Shown piece by piece: positions 1 through 9,470 of a stretch of 20,904 bases of DNA. Under the pieces are notes generated by a model. That model was not told the DNA's origin. It worked only from the letters and a program-made list of their open reading frames with translations, and ran no database searches. The stretch lies in NCBI RefSeq assembly GCF_963678635.1, contig NW_026970953.1, positions 1 to 20,904 on the forward strand, in the 5' to 3' direction. A program made the position numbers and the translations under genes. This DNA comes from Symsagittifera roscoffensis (lineage: Eukaryota; Xenacoelomorpha; Acoela; Convolutidae). Position 1 is the first letter of the stretch. Each line of letters begins with the position of its first letter.

Positions 1-13
1 GGTATTAGTTTCT

Positions 14-46
14 CTTGCAAGATTCTTGCAACATTCTCGCAAGATC
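14..46. repeat. 11-bp tandem repeat, three units
   Basis: Three consecutive 11-bp units read CTTGCAAGATT, CTTGCAACATT and CTCGCAAGATC. This is a short imperfect minisatellite near the window edge. No gene is nearby and no function is implied. Confidence 0.7.
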
Positions 47-83
47 TTGAAAAATAATTTCCCTTGATCGAATAGATCATTCA

Positions 84-236
84 GATGTCAATCGCTATTG
101 ATGCAATAAATAGCGATACAGATTTCAATCGCTGCATGCCATTGTCAAGCGATGTCAATCGCTAAATGCTATTGTCAAGCGATGTCAATCGCTAAATGCT
201 CATGCAAAGCGATGTCAATTGTTACATGCTAATAGA
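84..236. repeat. about 30-bp tandem repeat with a hairpin in each unit
   Basis: The core units are 30 bp, begin GCGATGTCAATCGCT and continue AAATGCTATTGTCAA. Two central units (about 149-208) are nearly identical, and the outer units are diverged or a few bases longer. Each unit contains AGCGAT and ATCGCT separated by four bases, so each can form a six-base-pair hairpin. The array is too short and its units too uniform to be a CRISPR, because there are no unique spacers. It is best read as a small satellite or minisatellite. Confidence 0.8.
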
Positions 237-376
237 TATGCCAATCTCCTTATGCTATTAATATCTTTCGTACACAGTGTGTGCGTAATAAATTAGAAAG
301 AAAAGATCGAAGTCCTTTCGTATAAATTGATTTTTCTGCGTTTTAAATGCAAATATATCAAACTTCATTTCAGCTA

Positions 377-795
377 AGTAAATCAGTTAAATTAATATTC
401 CGCTTTTTCTTAAATGTCTGAACAAAATTATCATGGAATTTCTTACCAAATGTGAAATTTCGGGTCTCTTTGGTTTTTGAACAAAACAGTTGCATAGGGC
501 AAACAAACCGAAATTTAATTTTTACAAAACGTAGCCAAAATAGCTTTTACAACAAAATAGCTGGGGTCATCGAGGTAATTAAATCAGTTAAATTAATATT
601 TCGCTATTTCTTAAAATGCCTGAACAAAGACATCTTGAACCTTTTACCTAGCTTGATTTTGAAATTTTCGGGTCTCTTTGATTTCTGAACAAAACAGTTG
701 CATAGTGCAAACTTAGCCAAGCCGACCGGACTTAAACGGACTTCAAGTCCAAATTTAAACTTTACAAGCACCTCATAACGCTAAGCTTTCAATAG
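377..795. repeat. imperfect tandem duplication, period about 200 bp
   Basis: Copy 1 spans about 379-545 and copy 2 about 580-795. Both start TAAATCAGTTAAATTAATAT, share TTCGGGTCTCTTTG, and then share GAACAAAACAGTTGCATAG. Copy 2 carries an extra segment of about 35 bp at 713-748 (GACTTAAACGGACTTCAAG is part of it). Homology then resumes with AAATTTAA and TTTACAA. A 78-codon open frame starting at 452 simply crosses this duplication and is not treated as a gene. Confidence 0.75.
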
Positions 796-799
796 TGAA

Positions 800-1550
800 A
801 TGTTTATTTTTAAAAATATAGGCAAGCTTAGTTCATAGTAGGCGTTTTTCATAGCAATGCACAACTCAAGAGTGGCGTAATATAAGTAGATCAGTCGGAT
901 TTTGAAATGTTTAATTTCTAATGTTCCTAAACATCAATTAGAGGCTCAAAATTTATGAAAAAGACAACAACTAGTAAAGAAAGTACGTGAGATTGAGAAA
1001 ATTTTTGGTTTCAAATTAACCCTATTTTATTATTTTTTGGCAAAAAGTTCGACTTGAAGTCCCTCATTTTACAATTCGGCTTGAAGTCCCGTCAGCTTGA
1101 TATCTGGCACCCCAAAAGCTGATTGTAATTCAGGCTGCAAAAAAAGCTTGTGGGTTGTTTGTAAAGCGAATGAAGAGCAATTATACTTGGAGTGCTTTGA
1201 GACAAAAGTACTTGAGTTTTGAGTTAGTAATAAAATCAGAACAATACTGCCCGTATTAGGGCGAGACCTTGAGTGTTCCGACTGCATTTTAAGGTCCGTA
1301 AAAAATATGTATTTTTTTTTACCTTTTTGGTTTTTGCGAAAATTATCCCCCTACATGCCATATAAAAAACAAAGTGACGGATTTTGCTCCTAGAAACAAA
1401 TCAATTCTGGCAGATAAGCTTCTTTGCACTAATTTGGAACGACTTCGAAGACGAATTGAATCTCCGCTTACCTGTTAATATAGCTCGAAATATATCGCGC
1501 GTTAATTGTCCCAAATCGGCCAAAACGGCACTCTTTAAAGCCCCATAACT
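800..1550. other. AT-rich non-coding stretch
   Basis: No gene or long repeat is visible. The only local pattern is the phrase CTTGAAGTCC, seen twice at 1053-1088, with its reverse complement in the extra segment of the upstream duplication near 740. The 14-mer at 1243-1256 recurs at 5714. A 72-codon minus-strand frame at 1069-1287 has no recognisable features and is judged accidental. Confidence 0.5.
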
Positions 1551-1671
1551 TTGCGAAAAATGATCACAGGTTTTTTTTTATCTTTTCAAATTTAGGCTCA
1601 CGACACCAATACTTTTTGAATGATATAAAAAAGTTTCATCAAAAAAGGTCATAAAAGTTCGAATTTTGTCT

Positions 1672-1813
1672 GAAGAAAAAAACCCACCCCGAGCACAAAC
1701 ATTCCGTTACTTTCGTTACGAAAAACGGAACAATAAATATTTCTTATGTTCAACAACTCAGCTTATTTGTTCCGATTTTGAAGAACGAAATATATATGCT
1801 TGGGGTGGTTTTC
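1672..1813. repeat. imperfect inverted repeat, possible MITE remnant
   Basis: The left arm (about 1672-1708) contains CCCACCCCGAGCA followed by ATTCCGTT. The right arm (1784-1813) read in reverse complement gives CCACCCCAAGCA followed by a diverged ATTTCGTT, so the arms pair with mismatches over about 28 bp. A second perfect inner stem, TTCCGTT at 1702-1708 with AACGGAA at 1724-1730, sits inside. The same terminal sequence, CGGAATATTTATGCTCGGGG, recurs at about 2205-2224. The inverted arms suggest the ends of a small DNA element, but no target-site duplication was identified. Confidence 0.4.
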
Positions 1814-1929
1814 TTATAATTAGATCAACTTTACAAAGAAAACCTGGGGATTGTGTGGATCGCTTCTTGAATTCACAATTTCCAAAAAATAGAGCTTCCC
1901 ATTGTTTTAAGCGCGGTTGTAATTAGTAA

Positions 1930-2240
1930 TTGCGCAATCATTATTTTTTTTCAATGCACAATTTTTTGCGTGACAAAAATCCCGCTCTCATAATCGTTTC
2001 AAATTGAACTGACGTAAACTAATTGGTGGTTTTAATTCGACTCAAACTTTAGCACTTTATATGTGATATTGCCAGTGCAAAATTTATGTTTTGCCAATTT
2101 TTTTTAAACAAAAATCATTCGAGACCAGTTAAGGAGCAGTTTGAACATTCAAGTCATTGCCCTGATTTACGAGCAGTCTTGTTGTTCCGACTTTTGAAGA
2201 AAACGGAATATTTATGCTCGGGGCATTTTTTTGTCATTAT
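1930..2240 (+). repeat. dispersed repeat family, copy 1
   Basis: This diverged copy shares order and sequence with the copies at 2305-2650 and 12318-12663. Shared landmarks are GCGTG near 1968, a TTGAACTGACG/TTGAATTGAAGC block, a GATATTG block and then GCCCTGATTTACGAGCAGT at 2159. The conserved tail with TTGTTCCGACTTTTGAAG also matches 1767-1784, so a further partial unit lies upstream, giving a loosely tandem layout with spacing of about 410-470 bp. It has no coding capacity. Orientation is arbitrary. Confidence 0.5.
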
Positions 2241-2304
2241 TGTCTTTGACAAGTTTTTTATTTTTCATTAGGGATATCGATTTCTTGAGTTGAAGTCGAA
2301 AATG

Positions 2305-2650
2305 ATATTTTACCCCCAATTATTTTTTGTAAAGTTCTGGGGGTTTGAAAATTGTCAAATTTTCCATGTTCTGGATTAAATTATGCGCGATTTGAAGAGT
2401 TTATTTAAAATGCTGAGAGCGTAACGCGAATTTTATGCGTGGCGAATTATACCGCAAAACAAAATGGTTCCAAATTGAATTGAAGCTAGCTAACTGGTCG
2501 TGTTAATTTCGTACGAATCAAAATTTTACACTTAGATATTGTCCAGTATGAATAGGTTTTCAATACTTTTTCCACAATAACTATTCGATATGAATTAAGG
2601 GACAGTCGGAACATACAGGGTTTTGCCCTGATATACGAACAGTTTTGTTT
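2305..2650 (+). repeat. dispersed repeat family, copy 2
   Basis: This copy aligns collinearly with 12318-12663. Shared blocks in order are TTTTACC, CATG and TCTGGATTAA, TTATGCGCG, a GCGTGGCGA block, TTGAATTGAAGCTAG, GATATTGTCCA, TTTTCAATA, and finally CAGTCGGAACATACAGGG with TTTGCCCTGATATACGAACAGT. Identity looks intermediate, with many substitutions and few large gaps, so this is an old interspersed element rather than a recent duplication. It has no open frame. The hairpin CCCCCA (about 2311) with TGGGGG (about 2338) lies at its left edge. Confidence 0.65.
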
Positions 2651-2884
2651 AGATTCAAACCTGTTTTAAGATCGCTCATGGTTGGTATTCCGTACAGTTT
2701 TTCTTTGCTTTTGAGTTTATTTGTTCAATCAAAACTAGATCTTCAATTCCCAGAAAAAAAATCCTCAAAGAAGAGTCTTGAGACCAAGAGACACAAGTTG
2801 TGCGATTATTTATCCCACTCGACTGAACTTAAACTTGTATTTCCTGTGGCTAAACTGGAAATTCCCTTTGATAAACTGACTTGC

Positions 2885-2926
2885 ATGATTGATTTGTGAA
2901 ACGAGATGATTGATTTGTGAAACGAG
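2885..2926. repeat. perfect 21-bp tandem duplication
   Basis: Two identical adjacent 21-bp units (ATGATTGATTTGTGAAACGAG) are seen. This looks like a recent slippage duplication in otherwise unremarkable sequence. Confidence 0.9.
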
Positions 2927-2929
2927 ACT

Positions 2930-3630
2930 GGAACTTGCTTAGGGGTCACAAGATTTCACCGAAGCATACATGCGATTTAGCAGAATATTAGTACAATTTG
3001 GGTCCGTAGAAAAGGCAGTATGAGATATGGGTCCCGTATTTTTTTTGTGAAGCCAAAAATAATATCAGAACGATTTTTAGTTTTTTATTCAGGGAATGGG
3101 TTTTATCTGTATTTTATGGGGAAAATTAAGTCAGAATATTTTTAACGCTTCGATTAATTTTTGAAAATCATGATTTGGATCTCAAAACATCAGGATCAGG
3201 AAGGTTTTATAAACGGTGGCTTTTGACCTGTTGAATATGCATAAAAATGGATGATAAATATTTTAAATTAAAACTTTACAGATTAGAAGGAGCAAATAGT
3301 TGAAATCAACTTTCTCAAAAAAAATGCACAATCGGGTGCTTTATGGGAACAGTGGTGTTACTTGTATTTTCAGAACAGCGGGTAGCTTAATTGTTTTTGG
3401 TAATTCAACTGTGCTTATGAGAAAATCGAGGAAAGCAAACAAGTGTAAAATTTAAAGCTATTGTCCTCGGGCTCATCGATCGAAAATGTAATTTTAACGG
3501 TTTTTTGGTGAACCATTTCTGTGGTATTTCAAATTCAACATTTTTCAGCCCTTTAAAAAATCTAAAAGTGAAATTTATATTACTGTGCGGAACCCAGAAT
3601 GTTCCGATTAGCCCAAAAAGTCTGAAGTAC
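2930..3630. other. AT-rich non-coding stretch
   Basis: I see no gene, tandem repeat or strong inverted repeat. Poly-T and poly-A runs are frequent and stops are dense in all six frames. Confidence 0.5.
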
Positions 3631-3711
3631 TTTGAGTTTGAAAAACAAAGAAAAAAATTCAGAAATTAAGTCAAACTTTGAAATCCCTTTGCGCAATGTC
3701 AAGATTAAAAT

Positions 3712-3777
3712 GATACTAGCAATGCTAATTGATAAAACTAAAGTGATACTTGAAATGCTAATTGATAAAACTGAAGC
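3712..3777. repeat. 33-bp tandem duplication
   Basis: Two 33-bp units begin GATACTAGCAATGCTAATTG and GATACTTGAAATGCTAATTG. Because 33 is a multiple of three, one plus-strand frame (3632-3838) reads through as two 11-residue repeats of the form ILxMLIDKTxx. The frame is short and has no other support, so the periodicity probably reflects DNA duplication rather than a repeated peptide. Confidence 0.75.
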
Positions 3778-3950
3778 AATGTTTCAATTAGCTGAAAACC
3801 TTTTCGAAATCAATTGTTTTCGAGAACACGATTGTTAAACAAGAAAAGAAAAACTGCGAGGACGAGGCCCCAGAAAATAATCGAAAAAAGTACGATTAAA
3901 TTTCAATCAGGACACAACATTGTTTTTATCGTCAATTGCTGAAAAGTTAG

Positions 3951-4645
3951 TCTCCCGGGTTGACCAAAAATGCTAGTCATACAATTCCAAAAACTAACAC
4001 TTTGAAATTGCTCCAAAAGTTTTTTTGGTTTATTTTCAACCGATTGAATTGAATTTTGTACTCCAGCAAAAATTTTCCAAAAAAAATTTGTTACATGCAA
4101 AATTTAATTTTTTTGTGTGTGCAACGTAGTCCCGGATACACAAAAATTGGTTTTTTTCTTTTTTTCCGAATAAATTTTTTTTTCCAAAAAACGCTAAAAA
4201 CTCCCATTTTTTTGTATGGCACGGTTCTGAATGCCTTGATTAATGTCTGATATATTAAAAATTCAAAAAATTTGAAAATAAATATCTTTGATAGTTTTTG
4301 CCAAAATTTAAAAGTTGGATGCTTTCAGTATATGATTTGTAGATTCCGGTATGCATTATAATTGCGAGACGATAAAACCGTTGGTGACTCTAGTTTTGAG
4401 TAAACCAATGTTTTGTCAATTGTGTTCATTCTGTCACGAACACATTCAAAAAAAATTGAGCAATTGAATATTAAGAAAATCAATTCTTTTGGTTTATGGA
4501 AAAATTCTAGTCATACAATTTCCATATATTATAATTATAGACCTTTCATGCATTTTTCTGTACTTGTAAAATTCTTTGAAAAGAGTATGATTCGCATTTT
4601 TCCAAAAATGAAAACTGTATGTCTAGCATTTTTGGTCAACTCGGG
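3951..4645. repeat. inverted repeat with about 40-bp arms
   Basis: The left arm at about 3954-3995 includes GGTTGACCAAAAATGCTAGT. The right arm at about 4608-4645, in reverse complement, includes GAGTTGACCAAAAATGCTAG and a diverged CATACAGTTTT. The arms are separated by about 610 bp of AT-rich sequence without coding potential. Another partial copy, CTAGTCATACAATTTCC, lies on the plus strand at about 4508-4524. This may be the ends of a decayed DNA transposon or two inverted dispersed repeats; no target-site duplication is evident. Confidence 0.4.
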
Positions 4646-4899
4646 CTGTTTGTCCTTGCCCTTTGCTTTTGTATACAAATTCATTTATTTTTTAAAAGCG
4701 TAGTCTGAACGTTCTGGATTGCGAAAAAAAACATTCTCGAGTAAAGTTTTCAGTTTCAACCAGAAACGAAAAATATTCCAAAAAAAGGAAAACCCTAGTG
4801 CGTTTATAGACCTTGATTAGATCACATTGAGACTTCTTTTGGAAGTTTCACTCAATAATTTTTTAATCACCTTGTAATTAAAAAAATATCAAAAACTGT

Positions 4900-4962
4900 T
4901 CCACATATTTTGAGGCTCAGTCGCAACATTCAGAGCGTAGCTTTGATAGGAACAGTCTTGTT
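4900..4962 (+). repeat. dispersed repeat family, fragment
   Basis: About 60 bp match the tail of the family seen at 2131-2190 and 12617-12663. The order is a CAGT-CGCAACATTCA block, a diverged middle and GAACAGTCTTGTTG. The rest of the unit is absent or too decayed to recognise. Confidence 0.4.
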
Positions 4963-5745
4963 GCCTTTGATTTGAATTGTCTGAAATTTACCTCAAATTA
5001 TGACAATTTTAATTCAATTTAGTCAGTTTTTACTCACAACTTAGCAAGTATTTGAACCATAGTTATCAAAACTGTTGAACAAAACAGTCACAACAATTAG
5101 AATAAAACATTCCGTTGTGTTATTTCTAGGATATTGCTCAGTAATCTGACAAGTAACACATGTGTTAGTCTTAGAAGCCATTTTTTGCAAGTGAAATAGG
5201 ATCACTCCTATTTTTGAAACCTTTTTGAAACGAAACCAGTGAGCTTATTGTCTAGTGGCGTGTCATGGAGCCGAATACCCAGATAGTTGAAAAAAATTGT
5301 TCTCGGTTATTCAAAAAAAGTTTTGTTCCCTGAAAGCCAAAAATCTCTCGGCGCCCGGATAGCCAAAACTTTTTTGCTCGCTGACAATTTTTATATTTGG
5401 AATTGCCCAGAGCTAAAAATCAATCGGTGAAAAAATAATAAGTTTTCGTATAATTTACAATAAAGAAACGCTTTCTCACATTATAGATACCGCCAGGTAA
5501 ATTACAGACTGTCAAAATACAAAAATTTTAAATTGACGTGTGATGTATTGCCTTAAAACAATCATTAAATCGATAAACCTTGTTTATTGGATCGACTGAA
5601 ATTAAGTTATTACAAAACTCTATTTATTTTGACAACCCTCTTTTTCTTTGAGAACGAGGTGAAACAAAGCAGTTTTGCACTTTTTTTGTTGCGTTTTCAT
5701 AAAATTTTTATTTAATACTGCCCGTATCCAAGTTTAGGCGTAAGT

Positions 5746-5946
5746 AATCGATTATAACGGATTATTATGATAATTTTTGACAATTATAATTGATTATAAT
5801 TACCAAAATTAGGTGCTTAAAGGATTTATAATTGAATATAATCGTGATATTTTCCAAGAGATTATAATCTCTTATAATTGATTATAATTGATTATAGTTC
5901 TTACAAAAAAACCTCAAAATCAATTTTAATCGATTATAATCTCTTA
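5746..5946. repeat. palindromic decamer array 1 (ATTATAATCR)
   Basis: Multiple imperfect copies of a 10-bp unit, ATTATAATTG or ATTATAATCG, occur with short interruptions. The unit is nearly its own reverse complement, for example AATCGATTATAATCTC at 5927-5942. Any part of the array can therefore pair with any other part or form local hairpins. A 71-codon minus-strand frame (5882-6097) starts downstream and enters the array; I treat it as accidental. Confidence 0.8.
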
Positions 5947-6402
5947 TTTTGGCAAATTTTATCAATTCAAAACAGTATTCGAATTCTATCTTATGGACTA
6001 ATAATTTTATGCCAATAAGAAAATCTCTAAAAGAGAGACCTCTTGAACACTTTGGTTCATCTGAACACAAAGTTTTGCCACGAAACAAAAGTTTCATAGA
6101 GATCCTTTCATATTAGTGGAAGGGTTCCCGCAGTAGATGAAAATAAATCTTCCAAATCAATCATGAAACTAAATCAATTTGCTGATGTTTTGTTGGTTAA
6201 AAAAACTTAAATTATGCATCACAAAAAACAATTCTAATGGGGAAGAAATGAAAAAAAAAACCTTATAAATTTGAAATGATTGGAAAACTTAAGAAAAAAC
6301 ATTTTTCTCATTTTCATAGAAACCAACGTCTACAAAAAGCATTAAAAAATTAGCAATTTAGATGCAAATTCTAATTCGACGACAAAATGGACAAACAAAA
6401 GG

Positions 6403-6556
6403 GATTATAATCAATTATAATCGATTATAATGGATTTTTGTACAAAACTAATGAATTAGAAACTTGAATCAAAATAATGGATTATAATCAATTATAATTG
6501 GTTATAATTGTATCGAAAAATAGACGAATGAATAATCGATTATAATTGATTATAAT
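6403..6556. repeat. palindromic decamer array 2 (ATTATAATCR)
   Basis: Three clusters of the same decamer lie at 6403-6433, 6479-6510 and 6533-6556. The first reads GATTATAATCAATTATAATC, three decamer units in phase. Decayed pieces continue to about 6680. The array could fold against array 1 across about 450 bp of intervening AT-rich sequence, giving a long cruciform or a hairpin transcript. Confidence 0.8.
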
Positions 6557-6789
6557 GTTTTACAATTAATTATGAATTGCTTTTAAAAAGAGAGATCAAA
6601 ATTGATTATTAAATGATTAAAATCGATTGTTTCTCAATTTTAGTAAGGCTGATAGTAAAATCGTAATATAATCGTTTATTAAGGCTTGAAAATGGACGCG
6701 GGTGCTGTTGCTATTCACCAGAAAATTTTTTGTTCCCAGATAGGTGAAAAAAATAATTGCCAGATAGCTGAAAAAATTTTGCGTTTTAG

Positions 6790-7655
6790 AAGAGTTGCAT
6801 TTTCATTGCTACCATATTCCTTAGCTTAGAATCGAAAAAAATTAAAATACTCTAGTGATTTGAATAAGATTAGTCCACTTTTTTGCAACGATTTTGCTTT
6901 TTTGTCAGATATTTTTTTATTTGGTAATTATCTTTATCAGAATTTTTAGTTTTTTCTTTTACCCGGGACTGCGACTCTGTGGTTACTCGCCTTTTATTTG
7001 TGCAGAATAATTGGGATATTTTCTTTATGATTGACCAAAGAGGATGAAGAACTATTCAGTGCTTCTTGTCGAAATTGCACTTTTTGTAGATTTTTGGGTC
7101 TCTAAAATAGTAAGGTTTTCAGTTTTTTCCCACTCAAAAAATTGTAGAAAATCAGAGGAAAAAATTTATTACTTTTTAAAAATCAAACAAAAGTATTGCA
7201 AAATAAGTAGGGTTACATCATATATTCTTCTTTTTTCTCCGAACTAAAGTTCGTAGCCTAAATTGACAGAAAAAGGACTAGTATAAAAAAGTATAAGCAA
7301 CTAAAGGTCAAAACTAACTTCTAGTTTTCTGTTCGGAGACTGATCAACCCACTCGAGCTCAAATGATGAAGTAACAAAAAAACGTTAAGGTTTCAAAAGT
7401 TTTTGTTTTCGTTAAATTTCGAGCTTATATAAACAAGTGTCAGGTAATTGCATGTCGATATTTTGTGACAAATCAGCTCAGTTAAATACTTGTGCTCAAA
7501 AAGACAACTTTGGAAATTATCTGAGGACAGCAGGAATTATGAGAACTTTAATAATAATTCATTTCAACAAGATTTGTTTGGAGGAGAATTAAACTGTATT
7601 ATTTGCGCCGGAAAAGATTTGTTAAAGGTTTTTCTGGAATTTTTCACCAATGGGA
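6790..7655. other. AT-rich non-coding stretch
   Basis: Two short plus-strand frames (67 codons at 7044 and 64 codons at 7490) have no recognisable domain and are within chance length for this base composition. I see no repeat or RNA gene. Confidence 0.45.
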
Positions 7656-7810
7656 GCGATAGATTAAAATGTTATTGGGAATAAATCCCTGGCTCGCTTT
7701 AATCTACCCTGACTTAAAATGTATCCCACACGGTATAATGATACTTTGGATTTCTGGGGTTTGTCCTATCCTCTGAATTTTTCAAATACTTCCCGCCTGG
7801 ATTAAAATGA

Positions 7811-7834
7811 TCAAATACCTATATTAGTATTTGA
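7811..7834. repeat. small perfect inverted repeat
   Basis: TCAAATAC and GTATTTGA form a perfect eight-base-pair stem with an eight-base loop. It lies in a zone where GATTAAAATG-like words recur (about 7663, 7712 and 7800). It is not followed by any gene. Confidence 0.5.
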
Positions 7835-7839
7835 CCCTC

Positions 7840-8400
7840 TCTTATAGCTTCTTATGGGACCAATGAGTAATCCCCCTTTGTCAATATAGATCAGTAGGGA
7901 AAATTTTTTTTTTTCATTGATTAAATGCAGCATATTGCCTATTACATTTACTTAAACTTGCCTGTCAGTTTTAGGGGTTTAATATTTTTAGCTTAATTTG
8001 TTTTTAGGGATCAATTGGTTATTTTAGGTGGGATGAGAGGGTAGGTGGGAATTCTTGACAACGTTTTTTTTTCTAAAATGATGATCCAATAAATATCACC
8101 GAACAAAAAGGGAATAATTTTTACAAAAAAGTGTGTGTTTTTGTAAAGTGTGCAGTCCGAGTGTTTGTGACAGCTTACAGCTCATTGAGACCAGAACCGA
8201 GGTTCTCAACTCATATTTCGACTTTTAAAATCGAGCATGTGCAGTTTTGATACCCATAATCAGCCGTAAAGTTTCAATTTTAGATCGAGCGCAAAGTCGA
8301 AACATACGTCGAGCACTGTATAAGCATACCTGATTTTGGTTGAGATAATTGAAGCATAGGTCAAGCATCACGTATTGTGAAACTACTTTCATTTTTTTAA
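7840..8400. other. non-coding stretch left of the MITE
   Basis: I see no gene or convincing repeat. The sequence is AT-rich with runs of T near 7908 and 8067. Confidence 0.45.
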
Positions 8401-8401
8401 C

Positions 8402-8635
8402 AATTATTTATGGCTCTTTTCCAGTCCCCCTTTTCAAAATACCGAGTTTTATGTTTGTTTTACGTGTTATTATGGCTAAATGCGTGATGTTACGCTGTAA
8501 AGTATGAGGAACAAATCTGTTCAGAATTGTCGATTTGTTCACCACGCCAAAATTCATTGCATTATGACAATGTTAAATAGACTTTTCAGTATTGAATTTG
8601 AAAGGGGGGGACTGGAAAAGAGCCCAAATTATTTA
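8402..8635. mobile_element. MITE with terminal inverted repeats and 9-bp target duplication
   Basis: The element spans about 8411-8626 (216 bp). Its left terminus, TGGCTCTTTTCCAGTCCCCC followed by TTTTCAAAA, is matched by the right terminus at 8596-8626. In reverse complement the right end reads TGGGCTCTTTTCCAGTCCCC, then CCCTTTCAAAT. The arms are about 29-31 bp and differ only by small indels in G or C runs and a few bases at the inner edge. Immediately outside, the nonamer AATTATTTA occurs at 8402-8410 and again at 8627-8635, as expected for a target-site duplication. The interior has no open frame, so it is non-autonomous. A 9-bp duplication is typical of Mutator-like elements and is also seen in Merlin; hAT usually gives 8 bp. 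I leave the superfamily open. Confidence 0.8.
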
Positions 8636-8971
8636 AGTTTAAACTGAAAATTGAGCAAAAAACTCTGGAAAACCTTCTTGAAAGACTGCTCATTGAAAAT
8701 CCCCCTAAGTAGATTGCACTCAGCAACAATCAAGTAAAGATATTTTTAAAACGGAAAAAGGAAAAATCAGTGGAACTTTTTTCTAAATTAAATCTGAAAG
8801 TTCTCGCGGCAGGAAAAATAAATTTTAGCTGGGCTTTCTAAAATATAGTTTTTAAGATCATCATCTACTTTCTAATCAAAAATTTCCAAAAATATTCCAA
8901 AATGTCAAATTCGATATTTTTTAATGATTCGCCCGGCACGAAGACAAAAAATCAGACAAAATCTAAATTGA

Positions 8972-9376
8972 TTTAGAATCGCTCGGAACCACAGTTTGGT
9001 CAACCTAAAAGAATTGTTGAAAAACAATCATCCTAAAAACAAAGAAACGATCATCCCAGTTGAAAATTTCGAGAGCGTCACACCGATTTCTGGCCAAATT
9101 TTTGAAATATATTTTAGATTAGTCCACCAAATTTTAAAAATAAATTTTATTGGTCGAGAAAGTCAACGTATCAAACATATCAACGTACTTAAAAAAAGTC
9201 AAGAAGTAACTGAACTGGGTAATCTTCTCGACCCTATAGTTTTCAATTTAACTTTGATTTTGAAATTTTTATTTGAGTTTATTTCTTGGGCTGAATTTCT
9301 ATGTTTTCTCCCTATTCCCTCATTACTAAAAAATTTCAAAAAGGGTAGTTTTTATTTTTTTTTGATAAAATTTTAG
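8972..9376 (+). other. longest open frame of the window, unrecognised
   Basis: The frame is open for 134 codons and ends with TAG. The first possible ATG-type start is absent near the beginning; an in-frame TTG lies at 8996. The first half is mixed and polar (for example NNHPKNKETIIPVENFESV). The second half holds a hydrophobic stretch near residues 82-108 that could cross a membrane but is also what T-rich DNA would encode. I recognise no motif or family, and I found no clear promoter or splice sites. A frame this long is somewhat unexpected by chance at this A+T content, so it could be an exon, a relic, or chance. Confidence 0.2.
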
Positions 9377-9470
9377 AAAAAAAATTTTTAACAGCAAATA
9401 AATGTTTCCACCATGGCTTTTGAAACTTTATGATTGGTATGGCTTTTCTCAAACATGGGTACTCCAGGGA

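Larger units (their letters stand above)
5305..6783. repeat. composite repeat: direct-repeat flanks around palindromic arrays
   Basis: A segment of about 75 bp at 5305-5377 (TTATTCA, GTTTTGTTCCC, GGATAGCC, TTTTGC) is repeated in the same orientation at 6710-6783 (CTATTCA, TTTTTTGTTCCC, AGATAGCTG, TTTTGC). The two copies bracket both decamer arrays. A related AGATAGNTGAAAAAA motif lies at 5281. The arrangement could mean that the interval of about 1.5 kb is one repeat unit, or that two dispersed repeats happen to flank the arrays. Confidence 0.35.

Noticed and set aside
84-236. Possible CRISPR array
   Set aside because: The whole unit repeats without unique spacers, only a few units exist, there are no cas genes, and the window is clearly eukaryotic in character.
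452-688. 78-codon plus-strand frame
   Set aside because: It spans the junction of a tandem duplication, has alternative-start evidence only and shows no protein features.
1666-1926. 86-codon plus-strand frame
   Set aside because: It crosses an inverted repeat and a dispersed repeat unit, and the equivalent units at 2205 and elsewhere do not keep the frame.
5882-6097. 71-codon minus-strand frame
   Set aside because: It runs into the palindromic decamer array and shows no recognisable protein features.
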